Assembly: GCF_004340785.1 (NCBI RefSeq)
Contig: NZ_SLXS01000001.1
Span: 1 to 64,000 of the forward strand
Reading direction: 5' to 3'
Length of the DNA stretch: 64,000 bases
From: Tumebacillus sp. BK434
GTDB taxonomy: Bacteria > Bacillota > Bacilli > Tumebacillales > Tumebacillaceae
The translations under genes were made by a program, and so were the position numbers. The notes beneath the pieces are model-generated. The model did no database searches, was not told the DNA's origin, and was given only the letters and a program-made list of their open reading frames with translations. Positions 37,861 to 47,133 of the stretch are shown in pieces. Position 1 is the stretch's first letter. The number at the start of each line of letters is the position of its first letter.

Positions 37861-38336
37861 ATGTGATCAGAGTGGGAATGGCCGATCTCGGCACCGCAAC
37901 ATCTCCTGACTCGCTGCGCACGACCGGGCTCGGGTCATGCGTGGGCATCGCTTTGTTTGATCCGCATGCCAAGGTGGCCGGGCTCGCCCATATCATGCTG
38001 CCTGCCGCGGCCAATGCGGAAGAGAAGAACCGGGCGAAATACGCCAACACTGCCGTTCCGCTGCTGATTCAGCTGATGGAGCAAAAGGGCGCCAACAAAA
38101 GGCGAATGATCGCAAAGCTGGCCGGCGGCGCGCAGATGTTTACGTTTGCCGGGCAAAGCGATCTGATGCGCATCGGGCCGCGCAACGTGGAAGCGGTCAA
38201 ACAGGCGCTGACGCTGTACACCATTCCGGTGACAGCGGAAGACACAGGCGGCAACTGCGGCCGGACGATCGAGTTGAGCGGTGCGGACGGAGCGCTTGTG
38301 ATTCGAACAGCAAAGCAAGGAGTTACGACGATCTGA
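37857..38336 (+). CDS. cheD: chemoreceptor glutamine deamidase CheD
   Basis: Deamidates receptor glutamines and is controlled by CheC. The 159-aa protein has the catalytic cysteine in LGSCVGIALFDPHAKVAGLA with the histidine in LAHIMLP, and the late KLAGGAQMF motif. The short spacing and overlap with cheC fit their partnership. Confidence 0.96.
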   Translation: MNVIRVGMADLGTATSPDSLRTTGLGSCVGIALFDPHAKVAGLAHIMLPAAANAEEKNRAKYANTAVPLLIQLMEQKGANKRRMIAKLAGGAQMFTFAGQSDLMRIGPRNVEAVKQALTLYTIPVTAEDTGGNCGRTIELSGADGALVIRTAKQGVTTI

Positions 38337-38734
38337 TGATGCTAAAACAAAACGGACTTGGGCTGCAAGTTGGACTTGGCGTGTTTGGATTTTTTCTGGC
38401 GATGGGTTTGTCGCTGGCCGCTGGAAACACGATGCTTACCAGTCTGACCCGCGGGGCTGTCGGGTTGCTTGGTCTGTTTGTTTTCGGTTATGTTCTGAAG
38501 TTCATCCTGCGCAACTTGATTGGGGACTCGCAAGGCGAAGAAGTGCGCGGCCAACATATCGATCTGCTGCTTCCCGAACAGTCGCCGGGCAGCGCTTCGC
38601 ACGAAGAGCAGCAGATGGAGGAGCTGGAGGCGGATTTCGTTCCGCTGCATCAGGCGCTGACCCGCGAACCGCTCTCCGATGACGACGCCCGCAAGATGGC
38701 AGATGCATTGCGGCATCTCAAAGAATTGGACTGA
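38336..38734 (+). CDS. uncharacterised membrane protein between cheD and sigD
   Basis: A 132-aa protein with two hydrophobic helices in the first 60 residues (about 10-30 and 40-58) and an acidic cytosolic tail ending ADALRHLKELD. I recognise no family. The gene overlaps the cheD stop by one base, using ATG at 38336 or 38339, and sigD starts 15 bp after it, so it is clearly in the operon. Small two-helix proteins occur at this position in some relatives. Role unknown; motor- or membrane-associated by inference from context. Confidence 0.75.
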   Translation: MMLKQNGLGLQVGLGVFGFFLAMGLSLAAGNTMLTSLTRGAVGLLGLFVFGYVLKFILRNLIGDSQGEEVRGQHIDLLLPEQSPGSASHEEQQMEELEADFVPLHQALTREPLSDDDARKMADALRHLKELD

Positions 38735-38749
38735 TAGGTGGTGGTGGAG

Positions 38750-39538
38750 ATGAAGCAACTGCAGCATCTGGAGCAAACAGACCTATTATGGACACGTTGG
38801 CAGCAAGATCATGACAAACAGGCGCGCGATGCTCTCGTGGTCGCTCATCTTCCACTGGTGCAAAAAGTTGTCTACAAGATGTCGAGCACATGGAACGCTG
38901 CTGTGAACTTCGACGATCTGGTCAGCATGGGCACGCTCGGCCTGATTGAGGCGATCGAGCGCTTCGACCCGAAGCGCGGCTATGAGTTTGTCACCTTTGC
39001 CACGTGGCGGATTCGCGGCGCGGTGCTCGACGGGCTGAGAAGCCAGGACTGGGTGCCGCGCTCCCTGCGCGCCAAGGCGAAGGAGATCGAGGCGGCCTAT
39101 GCAGGATTGGAGCATGAACTGCTGCGCTCGGCTGAAGACGAGGAGATCGCAGCACGTTTGAAGATGCCGATTGCTGAATTTCGGCAGACCTTGTATGAAT
39201 TGTCCGTTTCCCCGCTTGTATCGCTTGATGGGATTCTGAAAAAGGACGACACAGACAGCGCGGTGACGGTGGCCGATACGATCATCGATCACAACGCTCC
39301 TCAGCCTGAGACATCTATGGAACGGTCGATGGTGCAAGACGTGTTGGCGAGAGTCCTTGCCCGACTCCCGGAAAAAGAACGCCTTGTCGTCACGCTGCAT
39401 TATTATGAAGAATTTTCGTTCAAAGACATCGCGGAGATTTTGGAGCTGTCTGGCTCCCGGGTTTCGCAACTGCACACCAAGGCGATCTATCGACTGCGCG
39501 GAGCCTTGAGCCGTCAGAAGCAAGAGTTGAGAAGCTAA
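38750..39538 (+). CDS. sigD: RNA polymerase sigma factor SigD (FliA/WhiG family)
   Basis: Sigma-28-type factor for late flagellar, chemotaxis and autolysin genes. The 262-aa protein has region 2 (NFDDLVSMGTLGLIEAIERF near residue 48 and FVTFATWRIRGAVLDGLRS), region 3 and region 4 (LPEKERLVVTLHYYEEFSFK, then SGSRVSQLHTKAIYRLR). The ATG at 38750 gives MKQLQHLEQTDLLW; a GTG 12 bp upstream overlaps the GGTGGTGG ribosome site. No anti-sigma FlgM gene is in the window. Confidence 0.97.
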   Translation: MKQLQHLEQTDLLWTRWQQDHDKQARDALVVAHLPLVQKVVYKMSSTWNAAVNFDDLVSMGTLGLIEAIERFDPKRGYEFVTFATWRIRGAVLDGLRSQDWVPRSLRAKAKEIEAAYAGLEHELLRSAEDEEIAARLKMPIAEFRQTLYELSVSPLVSLDGILKKDDTDSAVTVADTIIDHNAPQPETSMERSMVQDVLARVLARLPEKERLVVTLHYYEEFSFKDIAEILELSGSRVSQLHTKAIYRLRGALSRQKQELRS

Positions 39539-39564
39539 GGGTTCTGACAGTGGGGGGGAAGAAC

Positions 39565-40995
39565 ATGGAGCACAAACAAGACGAGAGCGCCTTTTGGCTC
39601 AAAAACTGCAAAGTAACGGTTGAAGGCGGATTTACTGCCTATGTGACGCTCAGCGAGACATTGCTGCAAGAACAAAATTTTCCGCATCTGACATACAACG
39701 GCCTAGTCGAGCATCTGCGCAACAACGCCGTCACCTTCGGCATCGACATGGTGGCCTGCCAGCAGATTTGCATGAATCCCCGCGGCTACATCGGCTTCAA
39801 GCAAAAGGTGGCTGTCGGCAAAGCGCCGATCAACGGCGACAACGCTGTGATCGACGTCATGCTCGAAGACAGCGAGCGCGTTCCGCGCGAATTAGAGGAC
39901 GGGCGGGTCGATTTCTTTGATCTTGGCGTCGTGCGCACCGTGCGCAAAGGCCAGATCTTGGCGAAAAAGAAAATGCCGACCGAAGGCGTGCAAGGCGTGG
40001 GAGTGAACGGTGGTCCGATCATGGCGAAACCGGGTCGGGATTATCGACTGCCGCAAGGGAAAAATACGGTGATCAGCCAAGACGGGCTCCAACTGATCGC
40101 TGACAAAGACGGCCATGTTTCCTATACGCCGCGCGATGTGAAAATCCACGTCTTCGATGTGTTTGAAGTGAACAGCGACATCGACTTCTCTGTCGGCAAC
40201 ATCGATTTCCTCGGCAATGTCCGCATCCGCGGAAACGTGCTACCGGGCTTTCGGATCGTGGCAGCCGGCGACATCGAAGTTGCCGGCAACGTGGAGAATG
40301 CTGTGCTCGAAGCGGGCGGCGACATCATCATCCGCGGCGGCGTACAGGCACGAGGCAAAGGCTTGATCAAAGCGGGCGGCACTGTGCGCGCACGCTTCAT
40401 GCAAGGGGCGATCGTCGAATCGGGCGTCGATGTGATCGTTCGTGACTCGATCATGCACTGCAACATCTCCGCCGGGCGCAACATCATGATGGAAGCGCAG
40501 AAAGCTGTGATCGTCGGCGGTCTGGTCCGCGCCGGTGAAGAGGTGCGCACTCGCACACTCGGTTCACCGATGGCGACTCCGACCGAGGTGGAAGTAGGGG
40601 TCCATCCGCACCTGCGGACGGAGATGCAGGAACTGCAGCAGAAGATGAAAGACCTGCATCAGAACATGGACAAGACGAAAAAAGCCCTCGCGCTGCTCGA
40701 CAACCTGGCCGGCATCGGCAACCAGTTGCCTCCCGACAAGGCAGCGCTGCGCCAGAACTTGACGGCCACCTACCAGCATTACCTGAGCGAGGAAGAGGAA
40801 CTGATGTTCCGCCGCTCAGAGATCGAAGCGATCTTGCTCGACACCAAACGGGCAAAAGTCTATTGTTACGAGCTTCTGTACGGCGGTGTCAAACTCACGC
40901 TCGGACAGCAGGTGGCGTATCTGCGCGATACGCGCACAGGTCCTGTCGTCTACGGGATTGCGGACGGCGAACTGACTGCGAGCGTCGTCTACTAG
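39565..40995 (+). CDS. FapA family protein (DUF342)
   Basis: A 476-aa protein of the FapA/DUF342 type. The central part (about residues 150-330) is a beta-helix made of repeats such as VRIRGNVLPGFRIVAAGDI and ENAVLEAGGDIIIRGGVQ, related to bactofilin/polymer-forming folds; a coiled coil follows at about 350-400. DUF342 proteins commonly sit after sigD in flagellar operons of Firmicutes, but their function is not settled. The ATG at 39565 follows GGGGGGGAAG; a GTG at 39550 overlaps it. Confidence 0.88.
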   Translation: MEHKQDESAFWLKNCKVTVEGGFTAYVTLSETLLQEQNFPHLTYNGLVEHLRNNAVTFGIDMVACQQICMNPRGYIGFKQKVAVGKAPINGDNAVIDVMLEDSERVPRELEDGRVDFFDLGVVRTVRKGQILAKKKMPTEGVQGVGVNGGPIMAKPGRDYRLPQGKNTVISQDGLQLIADKDGHVSYTPRDVKIHVFDVFEVNSDIDFSVGNIDFLGNVRIRGNVLPGFRIVAAGDIEVAGNVENAVLEAGGDIIIRGGVQARGKGLIKAGGTVRARFMQGAIVESGVDVIVRDSIMHCNISAGRNIMMEAQKAVIVGGLVRAGEEVRTRTLGSPMATPTEVEVGVHPHLRTEMQELQQKMKDLHQNMDKTKKALALLDNLAGIGNQLPPDKAALRQNLTATYQHYLSEEEELMFRRSEIEAILLDTKRAKVYCYELLYGGVKLTLGQQVAYLRDTRTGPVVYGIADGELTASVVY

Positions 40996-41012
40996 TCGGG
41001 AGGTGCGCTCTG

Positions 41013-41321
41013 ATGTCACTCAAAGCGGTGGAATTGCAAGTCGCAGTGCCAAGAACGGTGGAACACAGCAGGCTGATGCAAAACCAACAGCACCAGACCG
41101 TCCTGGCCAACGCGATGCATGCGGAAGCCTTGGCGAGCCGGACGGCAGAGCGGGATCAGACGGTGACCTATTCCGAAGAAAGCGCACGCGCCGAGCACCG
41201 TGACAAGCGGGAAGGCGACGCACGGCAGGAGAGCGGACAGGACCGGTCTCAAGACGGCAGGCAGCAGGAAGCGGCTGCTCCTCACCCTTATAAAGGGCAT
41301 CGCCTGGACATCAAGATGTAA
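41013..41321 (+). CDS. hypothetical flagellar-operon tail protein
   Basis: A 102-aa, highly hydrophilic protein rich in Gln, Glu, Arg, His and Asp, starting MSLKAVELQVAVPRTVEHSR. It is probably disordered, with a helical centre containing QNQQHQTVLANAMHAEALAS. The ATG at 41013 is preceded by CGGGAGGTG. It fills the gap between the FapA-like gene and the SwrB-like gene. I do not recognise a named family. The conserved-looking N-terminal VELQ.A.PRT pattern suggests a small protein typical of this operon position. Confidence 0.7.
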   Translation: MSLKAVELQVAVPRTVEHSRLMQNQQHQTVLANAMHAEALASRTAERDQTVTYSEESARAEHRDKREGDARQESGQDRSQDGRQQEAAAPHPYKGHRLDIKM

Positions 41322-41340
41322 GAGAGCGGGGACCGCACTG

Positions 41341-41901
41341 ATGGTGAATCAACTCTACCTTTACGTAGCACTGATCGGACTTGCGCTCGTCCTCTATGCG
41401 CTTACCCGCACGAAAGGGACAGCACAAGCACCGGCGCCGGATCGCCCGGCACCGGCAGCAGTCGATCAGGAGCTCAAAGACCTGCTCGATGATTTCATGA
41501 ATGAGCTCGAGCGCGACAACGTCAAGCTGATCGATGGCTTCAACAAGCTTCAGATCGAACAAAAAGAGCAGATCGCAAGTCAAAACAAGATCATCCGCAC
41601 TTTGGAAAAGCGTATCATCGAGCTCGAAACCAAGCTCGCCGCAGCACCGCAGCCAGACCTGATGCCTACGCAGGAGACGCCGGCAGCGTTAGTTTCGGCT
41701 GCTCCGGCACCGGCAGCCGTCGCTGCAGCGACGGTGGCAGAGGAGACGGCAAAACCGGCTTTTGTGATGCAGGAAAAATATGCTCACGTGCTCACGTTGT
41801 CGCGCCAGGGACTCACACCGGAACAGATCGCCCGCGATACGGGCATCGGCGTCGGCGAGATCCTGCTGGTTATCGGCCTGGCCAAGCGAGGTGAAGCCTG
41901 A
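41341..41901 (+). CDS. SwrB-like flagellar operon protein
   Basis: A 186-aa protein with one N-terminal membrane helix (LYLYVALIGLALVLYAL), a coiled coil over about residues 40-100, an Ala/Pro-rich linker and a C-terminal helix-turn-helix-like unit (VLTLSRQGLTPEQIARDTGI). This layout and its place after sigD match B. subtilis SwrB (YlxL), which promotes flagellar type III secretion activation. Sequence identity outside the C-terminal unit is low. The gene overlaps the next by one base (TGATG). Confidence 0.75.
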   Translation: MVNQLYLYVALIGLALVLYALTRTKGTAQAPAPDRPAPAAVDQELKDLLDDFMNELERDNVKLIDGFNKLQIEQKEQIASQNKIIRTLEKRIIELETKLAAAPQPDLMPTQETPAALVSAAPAPAAVAAATVAEETAKPAFVMQEKYAHVLTLSRQGLTPEQIARDTGIGVGEILLVIGLAKRGEA

Positions 41902-42386
41902 TGGACAAGCGGCTCTTTTTTCTCGGGCTTGGGACAGGGCTGATCGCAGCGACGCTGGTTATCGCCGGCGGCAACTCGCTGCTGCCGAAAGCGGAAACGC
42001 CGGCGGCAGAGCACCCGCAGCAAGAGCAGCCGGCCACGCAAACCGACTGGCGACAGGCGGCGAAGGAAGCCGGGATGGTCGTTTTGCCAGAGGATGACTA
42101 CCAGAAGCAGCTGGCTGGTGCCAAAGCGGACGGAGCCCAACAAAAAGAAGCGGAACTGAAGAAAAACACGGCGGACAGCGGTGTCTTTATCTATATCCAG
42201 CCCGGCATGGGTACGACCGATGTGGCGATCCTGCTGCAGGCATCGGGGGTGCTTCAGGACGGTAACCGCCTGATCGCGCTGCGCGAGAACTGGCCGAATC
42301 CGATCCGGTCAGGCACGTATCAACTGAAGAAGAATTCCGACCCGCAGGAAGTTTTAAAAACGATCGCCACACCGCCTTCCCAATAG
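41901..42386 (+). CDS. membrane-anchored YceG/MltG LysM-like domain protein
   Basis: A 161-aa protein with an N-terminal membrane helix (residues 5-27), a Gln/Pro/Glu linker and a C-terminal domain resembling the LysM-like N-lobe of MltG/YceG: FIYIQPGMGTTDVAILLQAS, then GTYQLKKNSDPQEVLKTI. The MltG catalytic lobe with its glutamate is absent, so lytic activity is unlikely; peptidoglycan binding is inferred. Last gene of the fla/che operon, followed at once by a terminator. Confidence 0.75.
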   Translation: MDKRLFFLGLGTGLIAATLVIAGGNSLLPKAETPAAEHPQQEQPATQTDWRQAAKEAGMVVLPEDDYQKQLAGAKADGAQQKEAELKKNTADSGVFIYIQPGMGTTDVAILLQASGVLQDGNRLIALRENWPNPIRSGTYQLKKNSDPQEVLKTIATPPSQ

Positions 42387-42406
42387 GCGGATTTTGCCGT
42401 TTCTGG

Positions 42407-42446
42407 AACAACTGGGCATGGTACACCAGGCCTGGTTGTTTTTTTC
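42407..42446 (+). terminator. terminator closing the fla/che operon
   Basis: AACAACTGGGC (42407-42417) pairs with GCCTGGTTGTT (42430-42440), including two G-T wobbles, followed by TTTTT. It separates the motility operon from rpsB. Confidence 0.85.
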
Positions 42447-42456
42447 TTGGTAGCTC

Positions 42457-42485
42457 TTGCACAAGCTTGAACCATATGCTATAGT
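42457..42485 (+). promoter_or_regulatory. sigma-A promoter for rpsB
   Basis: TTGCAC (42457-42462), 17 bp, TATAGT (42480-42485). Spacing is ideal and the element stands just after the fla/che terminator. Confidence 0.85.
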
Positions 42486-42491
42486 AATCAA

Positions 42492-42612
42492 CGGTGTGAA
42501 AACACAACACACGCCAGCCTGACTGTTTCGAAGGTGCTGGCCCACGGGGCGAGTGTCGAAGCGGATTGACGGCGGCGGAGGAAAAAACCATCTTGAGAGG
42601 AGGCTGAGGATC
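42492..42612 (+). promoter_or_regulatory. rpsB 5' leader, candidate autoregulatory RNA
   Basis: About 120 nt of GC-rich transcribed leader between the promoter and the rpsB ATG. GCCAGC (42513-42518) pairs with GCTGGC (42536-42541) around a 17-nt loop, and a short CCC-ACG-GGG hairpin follows. Leaders of r-protein genes often bind the encoded protein; S2 control here is inference. The ribosome site GAGAGGAGG lies at its 3' end. Confidence 0.4.
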
Positions 42613-43314
42613 ATGGCGATCATCAGCATGAAACAACTGCTTGAGGCAGGCGTTCACTTCGGTCATCAGACCCGTCGTTGGAACCCGAAAATGTCTCGCT
42701 ACATCTTCACCGAACGTAACGGCATCTATATCATCGACCTTCAAAAGACTGTTAAGAAGGTAGAGGAAGCGTACAACTTTGTTCGCGACCTGTCCGCAGA
42801 AGGCAAAGACCTCCTGTTTGTAGGCACCAAGAAGCAAGCTCAAGATTCCGTTAAGGAAGAAGCAGAGCGCGCAGGCCAATTCTTCGTGAACCAGCGTTGG
42901 CTGGGCGGCACGCTGACCAACTTCTCCACCATTCAAAAGCGCATCAACCGTCTGAAGAAGCTCGAAGCAATGGAGCAAGACGGCACTTTTGAAGTCCTTC
43001 CGAAGAAAGAAGTTATCATCCTGAAGAAGGAAATGGAACGCCTCGAGAAATTCTTGGGCGGTATCAAGGACATGAAGGGTCTCCCGGGCGCGCTGTTCAT
43101 CATCGACCCGCGCAAAGAGCGCATCGCGGTTGCTGAAGCACGCAAACTGGGTATCCCGATCGTTGCAATCGTTGACACCAACTGCGATCCGGACGAGATC
43201 GACTACGTAATTCCGGGCAACGACGATGCAATCCGCGCGGTGAAACTGCTCACCGGCAAGATTGCTGACGCGATCCTGGAAGGTCGTCAAGGCGAAGATA
43301 ACACAAACGAGTAG
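42613..43314 (+). CDS. rpsB: 30S ribosomal protein S2
   Basis: Small-subunit protein S2, bound late in assembly near S1/S21. The 233-aa protein starts [20 protein letters not shown] with the S2 signatures [20 protein letters not shown] and [16 protein letters not shown]. The ATG at 42613 follows AGGAGGCTGAGGATC. Terminator and tsf follow, the usual rpsB-tsf order. Confidence 0.99.
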   Translation: MAIISMKQLLEAGVHFGHQTRRWNPKMSRYIFTERNGIYIIDLQKTVKKVEEAYNFVRDLSAEGKDLLFVGTKKQAQDSVKEEAERAGQFFVNQRWLGGTLTNFSTIQKRINRLKKLEAMEQDGTFEVLPKKEVIILKKEMERLEKFLGGIKDMKGLPGALFIIDPRKERIAVAEARKLGIPIVAIVDTNCDPDEIDYVIPGNDDAIRAVKLLTGKIADAILEGRQGEDNTNE

Positions 43315-43320
43315 TTTCGA

Positions 43321-43361
43321 AAGGGTGGCTTTAGGGTGTAAAGCCCTAACCACCCTTTTTT
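43321..43361 (+). terminator. terminator between rpsB and tsf
   Basis: Two-part stem AAGGGTGG...CCACCCTT with inner TTAGGG...CCCTAA, followed by TTTT. The position suggests partial termination that sets the rpsB to tsf ratio. Confidence 0.9.
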
Positions 43362-43404
43362 CTACTCGATTTAGGGTAAGATAAAACCAAGGAGGGAAAT
43401 GACA

Positions 43405-44055
43405 ATGACCATTTCTGCTGGACTTGTTAAAGAACTGCGCGAGAAAACCGGCGCGGGCATGATGGACTGCAAAAAAGCTCTTGTTGAAACCAACGGTGAC
43501 ATGGAAAAAGCGATCGACTTCCTGCGTGAAAAAGGCCTCGCAGCTGCTGCGAAGAAATCCGGCCGCATCGCTGCGGAAGGTCTTGTAGAATCCTACATCC
43601 ACGCTGGCGGCAAGATCGGCGTTCTGCTCGAAGTCAACTGTGAAACCGACTTCGTAGCGAAGAACGACGACTTCAAAGGCTTTGTACGTGACCTCGCGAT
43701 GCATATCGCAGCTGCGAAACCTACATACCTGACCCGCGAAGAAGTTCCGCAAGAAGTAATCGAACACGAAAAAGAAATCCTGCGCGCTCAAGCTCTGAAC
43801 GAAGGCAAGCCGGCGAACATCGTCGACAAGATGGTCGAAGGCCGCGTGCAGAAGTACTACAAAGAAAACTGCCTGCTCGAGCAAGGGTTTGTAAAAGACC
43901 CGGACAAGTCGATCGAGACCATCGTAAAAGAAAAGATCTCGATGATCGGTGAAAACATCAACATCCGTCGCTTCGTTCGTTGGGAGATGGGTGAAGGCCT
44001 CGAGAAGAAAGTTGATAACTTCGTAGAAGAAGTTATGAGCCAAGTTAAGAAGTAA
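43405..44055 (+). CDS. tsf: translation elongation factor Ts
   Basis: Guanine-nucleotide exchange factor for EF-Tu. The 216-aa protein has [20 protein letters not shown] (EF-Ts signature 1) near the N-terminus and [15 protein letters not shown] (signature 2) near residue 72. The short length is the Gram-positive form. The ATG at 43405 sits 9 nt after CCAAGGAGGG; another at 43399 is only 3 nt from it. Confidence 0.98.
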   Translation: MTISAGLVKELREKTGAGMMDCKKALVETNGDMEKAIDFLREKGLAAAAKKSGRIAAEGLVESYIHAGGKIGVLLEVNCETDFVAKNDDFKGFVRDLAMHIAAAKPTYLTREEVPQEVIEHEKEILRAQALNEGKPANIVDKMVEGRVQKYYKENCLLEQGFVKDPDKSIETIVKEKISMIGENINIRRFVRWEMGEGLEKKVDNFVEEVMSQVKK

Positions 44056-44078
44056 GTTTGCAACTTTAAGGTCACCAG

Positions 44079-44107
44079 TGGGAACACTTTTCGTGTTCCC
44101 TTTTTTT
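44079..44107 (+). terminator. terminator after tsf
   Basis: GGGAACAC-TTTTC-GTGTTCCC followed by seven T. Confidence 0.95.
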
Positions 44108-44161
44108 AAGCCACGGCAGGAAATGGATAAATCACGTAGAAACTACTGTATTGGAGGATAG

Positions 44162-44884
<723 letters not shown>

Positions 44885-44891
44885 ACCATAC

Positions 44892-45449
44892 ATGGTCAAT
44901 GAACTGATGAAGAATATGAATGACCGCATGGAAAAAGGGATCGGCAGCTTGAAGCGCGAATTCGCAACTGTGCGCGCAGGTCGCGCAACTCCGGCGCTGC
45001 TCGATCGCGTGCAAGTGGATTACTACGGCAGCGCAACGCCGGTCAACCAAGTGGCGAACATTTCCGCTCCGGAACCGCGCATGCTGGTCATCCAGCCGTG
45101 GGACAAAAGCAGCTTGGCTGACATTGAGAAAGCGATCATCAAGGCGGACCTCGGTCTGACACCGACCAACGACGGTTCGGTGATCCGCATCTCGATCCCG
45201 CAGCTGACCGAACAGCGCCGTCAAGAGATGGTGAAGATGGTCAAGAAAATGGCAGAAGAAGGCCGTGTTGCCATCCGCAACATTCGCCGCGACATCAACG
45301 ATGACCTGAAGAAGCTTGAGAAAAACGGCGAGATCTCCGAAGACGAAAGCCGTCGCACGCAAGAGAAAGTGCAGAAGGAAACCGACCGTTACATCGGGGA
45401 AATTGACAAGTTGCTGGTGGCTAAAGAAGCAGAAATCATGGAAGTATAA
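44892..45449 (+). CDS. frr: ribosome recycling factor
   Basis: With EF-G splits post-termination ribosomes. The 185-aa protein is the canonical length, with [20 protein letters not shown] near residue 26 and [19 protein letters not shown] near residue 128. The ATG at 44892 follows GAGGGGTGAACC. It shares a transcript with pyrH. Confidence 0.99.
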   Translation: MVNELMKNMNDRMEKGIGSLKREFATVRAGRATPALLDRVQVDYYGSATPVNQVANISAPEPRMLVIQPWDKSSLADIEKAIIKADLGLTPTNDGSVIRISIPQLTEQRRQEMVKMVKKMAEEGRVAIRNIRRDINDDLKKLEKNGEISEDESRRTQEKVQKETDRYIGEIDKLLVAKEAEIMEV

Positions 45450-45456
45450 ACCGTCG

Positions 45457-45484
45457 CCCCCCTTGGCAAGAGGGGGGTATTTTT
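45457..45484 (+). terminator. terminator after frr
   Basis: CCCCCCTT and AGGGGGG pair around GGCAA, then TATTTTT. A GC-pure stem with short U tract. Confidence 0.8.
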
Positions 45485-45503
45485 GACGTGGGGGACATCC
45501 TGT

Positions 45504-46277
45504 ATGCTACAACGACTCATTCGTTTTTTTCAAAAAGCACCGAAGGAACAGACAGATGAACATGGGATCGTTCTGGACAGCGTGCCAAACCACGTAGCCA
45601 TCATTATGGACGGGAACGGACGTTGGGCCAGAAAACGCGGTCTGCCGCGCATCGCCGGCCATCGCGCCGGGATGCAGACCGTCAAGGAGATCACCACGGC
45701 AGCGGATGATATCGGCGTCAAGGTGCTGACTTTGTATGCGTTCTCCACCGAGAACTGGAAGCGCCCCACCGATGAGGTCGATTTTTTGATGCGGCTTCCG
45801 GAAGAGTTTTTGCGGTTGGAACTGGCAACGCTGATGAAGAGAAACTGCCGCATCCGCATCCTCGGCTATCCGGAAGGATTGCCGGAGCACACGCGAAGAG
45901 TCGTGCGGGATGCGGAGCTGAAAACGAAAGACAACACCGGTCTTATCTTGAATATCGCGCTGAACTACGGAAGCCGCGCCGAGATGCTCCATGCGGTGAA
46001 GCAGATTGCCCAAGACGTGGCGGACGGGAAGCTGCAAGCGGAAGACATCGACGAACAGACGATGGACGACGCGCTGTTGACCCGCGGACTGCCGGACCCC
46101 GATCTGATGATTCGCACGTCTGGCGAAGTGCGCCTGTCCAACTTCCTGCTCTGGCAGGTTGCGTATACCGAACTTTGGTTTACTGACATGTTCTGGCCAG
46201 ATTTTAAACGGGAAGATTTCTTCCACGCCATTCGCGAATTTCAGGGACGGGGCCGAAGATTTGGCGGACTAAAATAG
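45504..46277 (+). CDS. uppS: undecaprenyl diphosphate synthase
   Basis: Cis-prenyltransferase producing the C55 carrier precursor for cell-wall synthesis. The 257-aa protein has the substrate motif AIIMDGNGRWARKRGLPRIA with the catalytic aspartate, then GHRAGMQTVKEI, LTLYAFSTENWKRP, and late DLMIRTSGEVRLSNFLLWQ. The ATG at 45504 (MLQRLIRFF) follows GTGGGGGAC. Start of the uppS-cdsA-dxr run. Confidence 0.98.
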   Translation: MLQRLIRFFQKAPKEQTDEHGIVLDSVPNHVAIIMDGNGRWARKRGLPRIAGHRAGMQTVKEITTAADDIGVKVLTLYAFSTENWKRPTDEVDFLMRLPEEFLRLELATLMKRNCRIRILGYPEGLPEHTRRVVRDAELKTKDNTGLILNIALNYGSRAEMLHAVKQIAQDVADGKLQAEDIDEQTMDDALLTRGLPDPDLMIRTSGEVRLSNFLLWQVAYTELWFTDMFWPDFKREDFFHAIREFQGRGRRFGGLK

Positions 46278-46290
46278 AGGGGGACGCAGC

Positions 46291-47103
46291 ATGTTATACC
46301 AACGAGTCCTGACTGGCGTGATCGGCGGCGCCCTCTTCCTGGGTGTCGTCTGGCTGGGCGGTGTGGCTTTTAGCCTGGTCGTGGCGCTGCTCGCGGTGCT
46401 CGGGTACCGCGAGCTGGTGAAAATGCGGGGCTTTGGCAGCATGTCCGCTCCGGCGCTGCTCGGCTACGTCGTCACGCTGGCACTGGTCAGCAACCCGCTG
46501 TGGCGGGATACGTGGCAGCTGTCGGCTGCCCCCGATTCGATTTCGATCTTTTGGCTGATCGTCGTGCTGTTTGCGTTTTTGACGGTCAGCGTGGTGACCA
46601 AGAACCGCTACACGTTCCAAGACATGGGTTTCCTGTTCGCAGGCACGCTCTATCTCGGCCTTGCCTTGCAAAGCGCCGCCCTGCTTCGCACAGAGGCGGA
46701 TTTGGGGCTGCAGTACTTCTTATTCCTGCTGATTTTGATGTGGACGACCGACACGTTTGCCTATTTTGTCGGGCGGTCGCTGAAAGGGCCGAAGATCTGG
46801 CCTGCGATCTCGCCGAACAAAACGGTGTCCGGTTCGGTCGGTGGCGTGGTCGGTGCCATCGTCGTCGGCTCGATCTTTGCCGCGATGTACGACTTGCCCT
46901 TTGGGCCGTGGCTGCTCCTCTCGGCGGTACTCTCCATCGTCGGGCAGCTCGGTGATTTTGTGGAATCCGGATTGAAGCGGTCGCTAAACGTCAAAGACTC
47001 CGGCACCCTGCTGCCGGGGCACGGCGGTGTGCTCGACCGATTTGATAGCTTGATCTTTAGCGCGCCGATCGCGTATTACTGGATTTTGGCGCTCATACAC
47101 TAG
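46291..47103 (+). CDS. cdsA: phosphatidate cytidylyltransferase
   Basis: Integral membrane enzyme forming CDP-diacylglycerol from CTP and phosphatidate. The 270-aa protein has about seven to eight hydrophobic segments, WTTDTFAYFVGRSLKG in the middle and the family signature SLNVKDSGTLLPGHGGVLDR near the C-terminus. AGAGGGGGAC precedes the ATG. Confidence 0.97.
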   Translation: MLYQRVLTGVIGGALFLGVVWLGGVAFSLVVALLAVLGYRELVKMRGFGSMSAPALLGYVVTLALVSNPLWRDTWQLSAAPDSISIFWLIVVLFAFLTVSVVTKNRYTFQDMGFLFAGTLYLGLALQSAALLRTEADLGLQYFLFLLILMWTTDTFAYFVGRSLKGPKIWPAISPNKTVSGSVGGVVGAIVVGSIFAAMYDLPFGPWLLLSAVLSIVGQLGDFVESGLKRSLNVKDSGTLLPGHGGVLDRFDSLIFSAPIAYYWILALIH

Positions 47104-47133
47104 CTTGGAACGCACCAGATATGAGGTGACTGA

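Noticed and set aside
42457-42612. Known ribosomal-protein leader class upstream of rpsB
   Set aside because: A leader with pairing potential is visible, but I could not match it to any specific named family, so only a generic leader is annotated.
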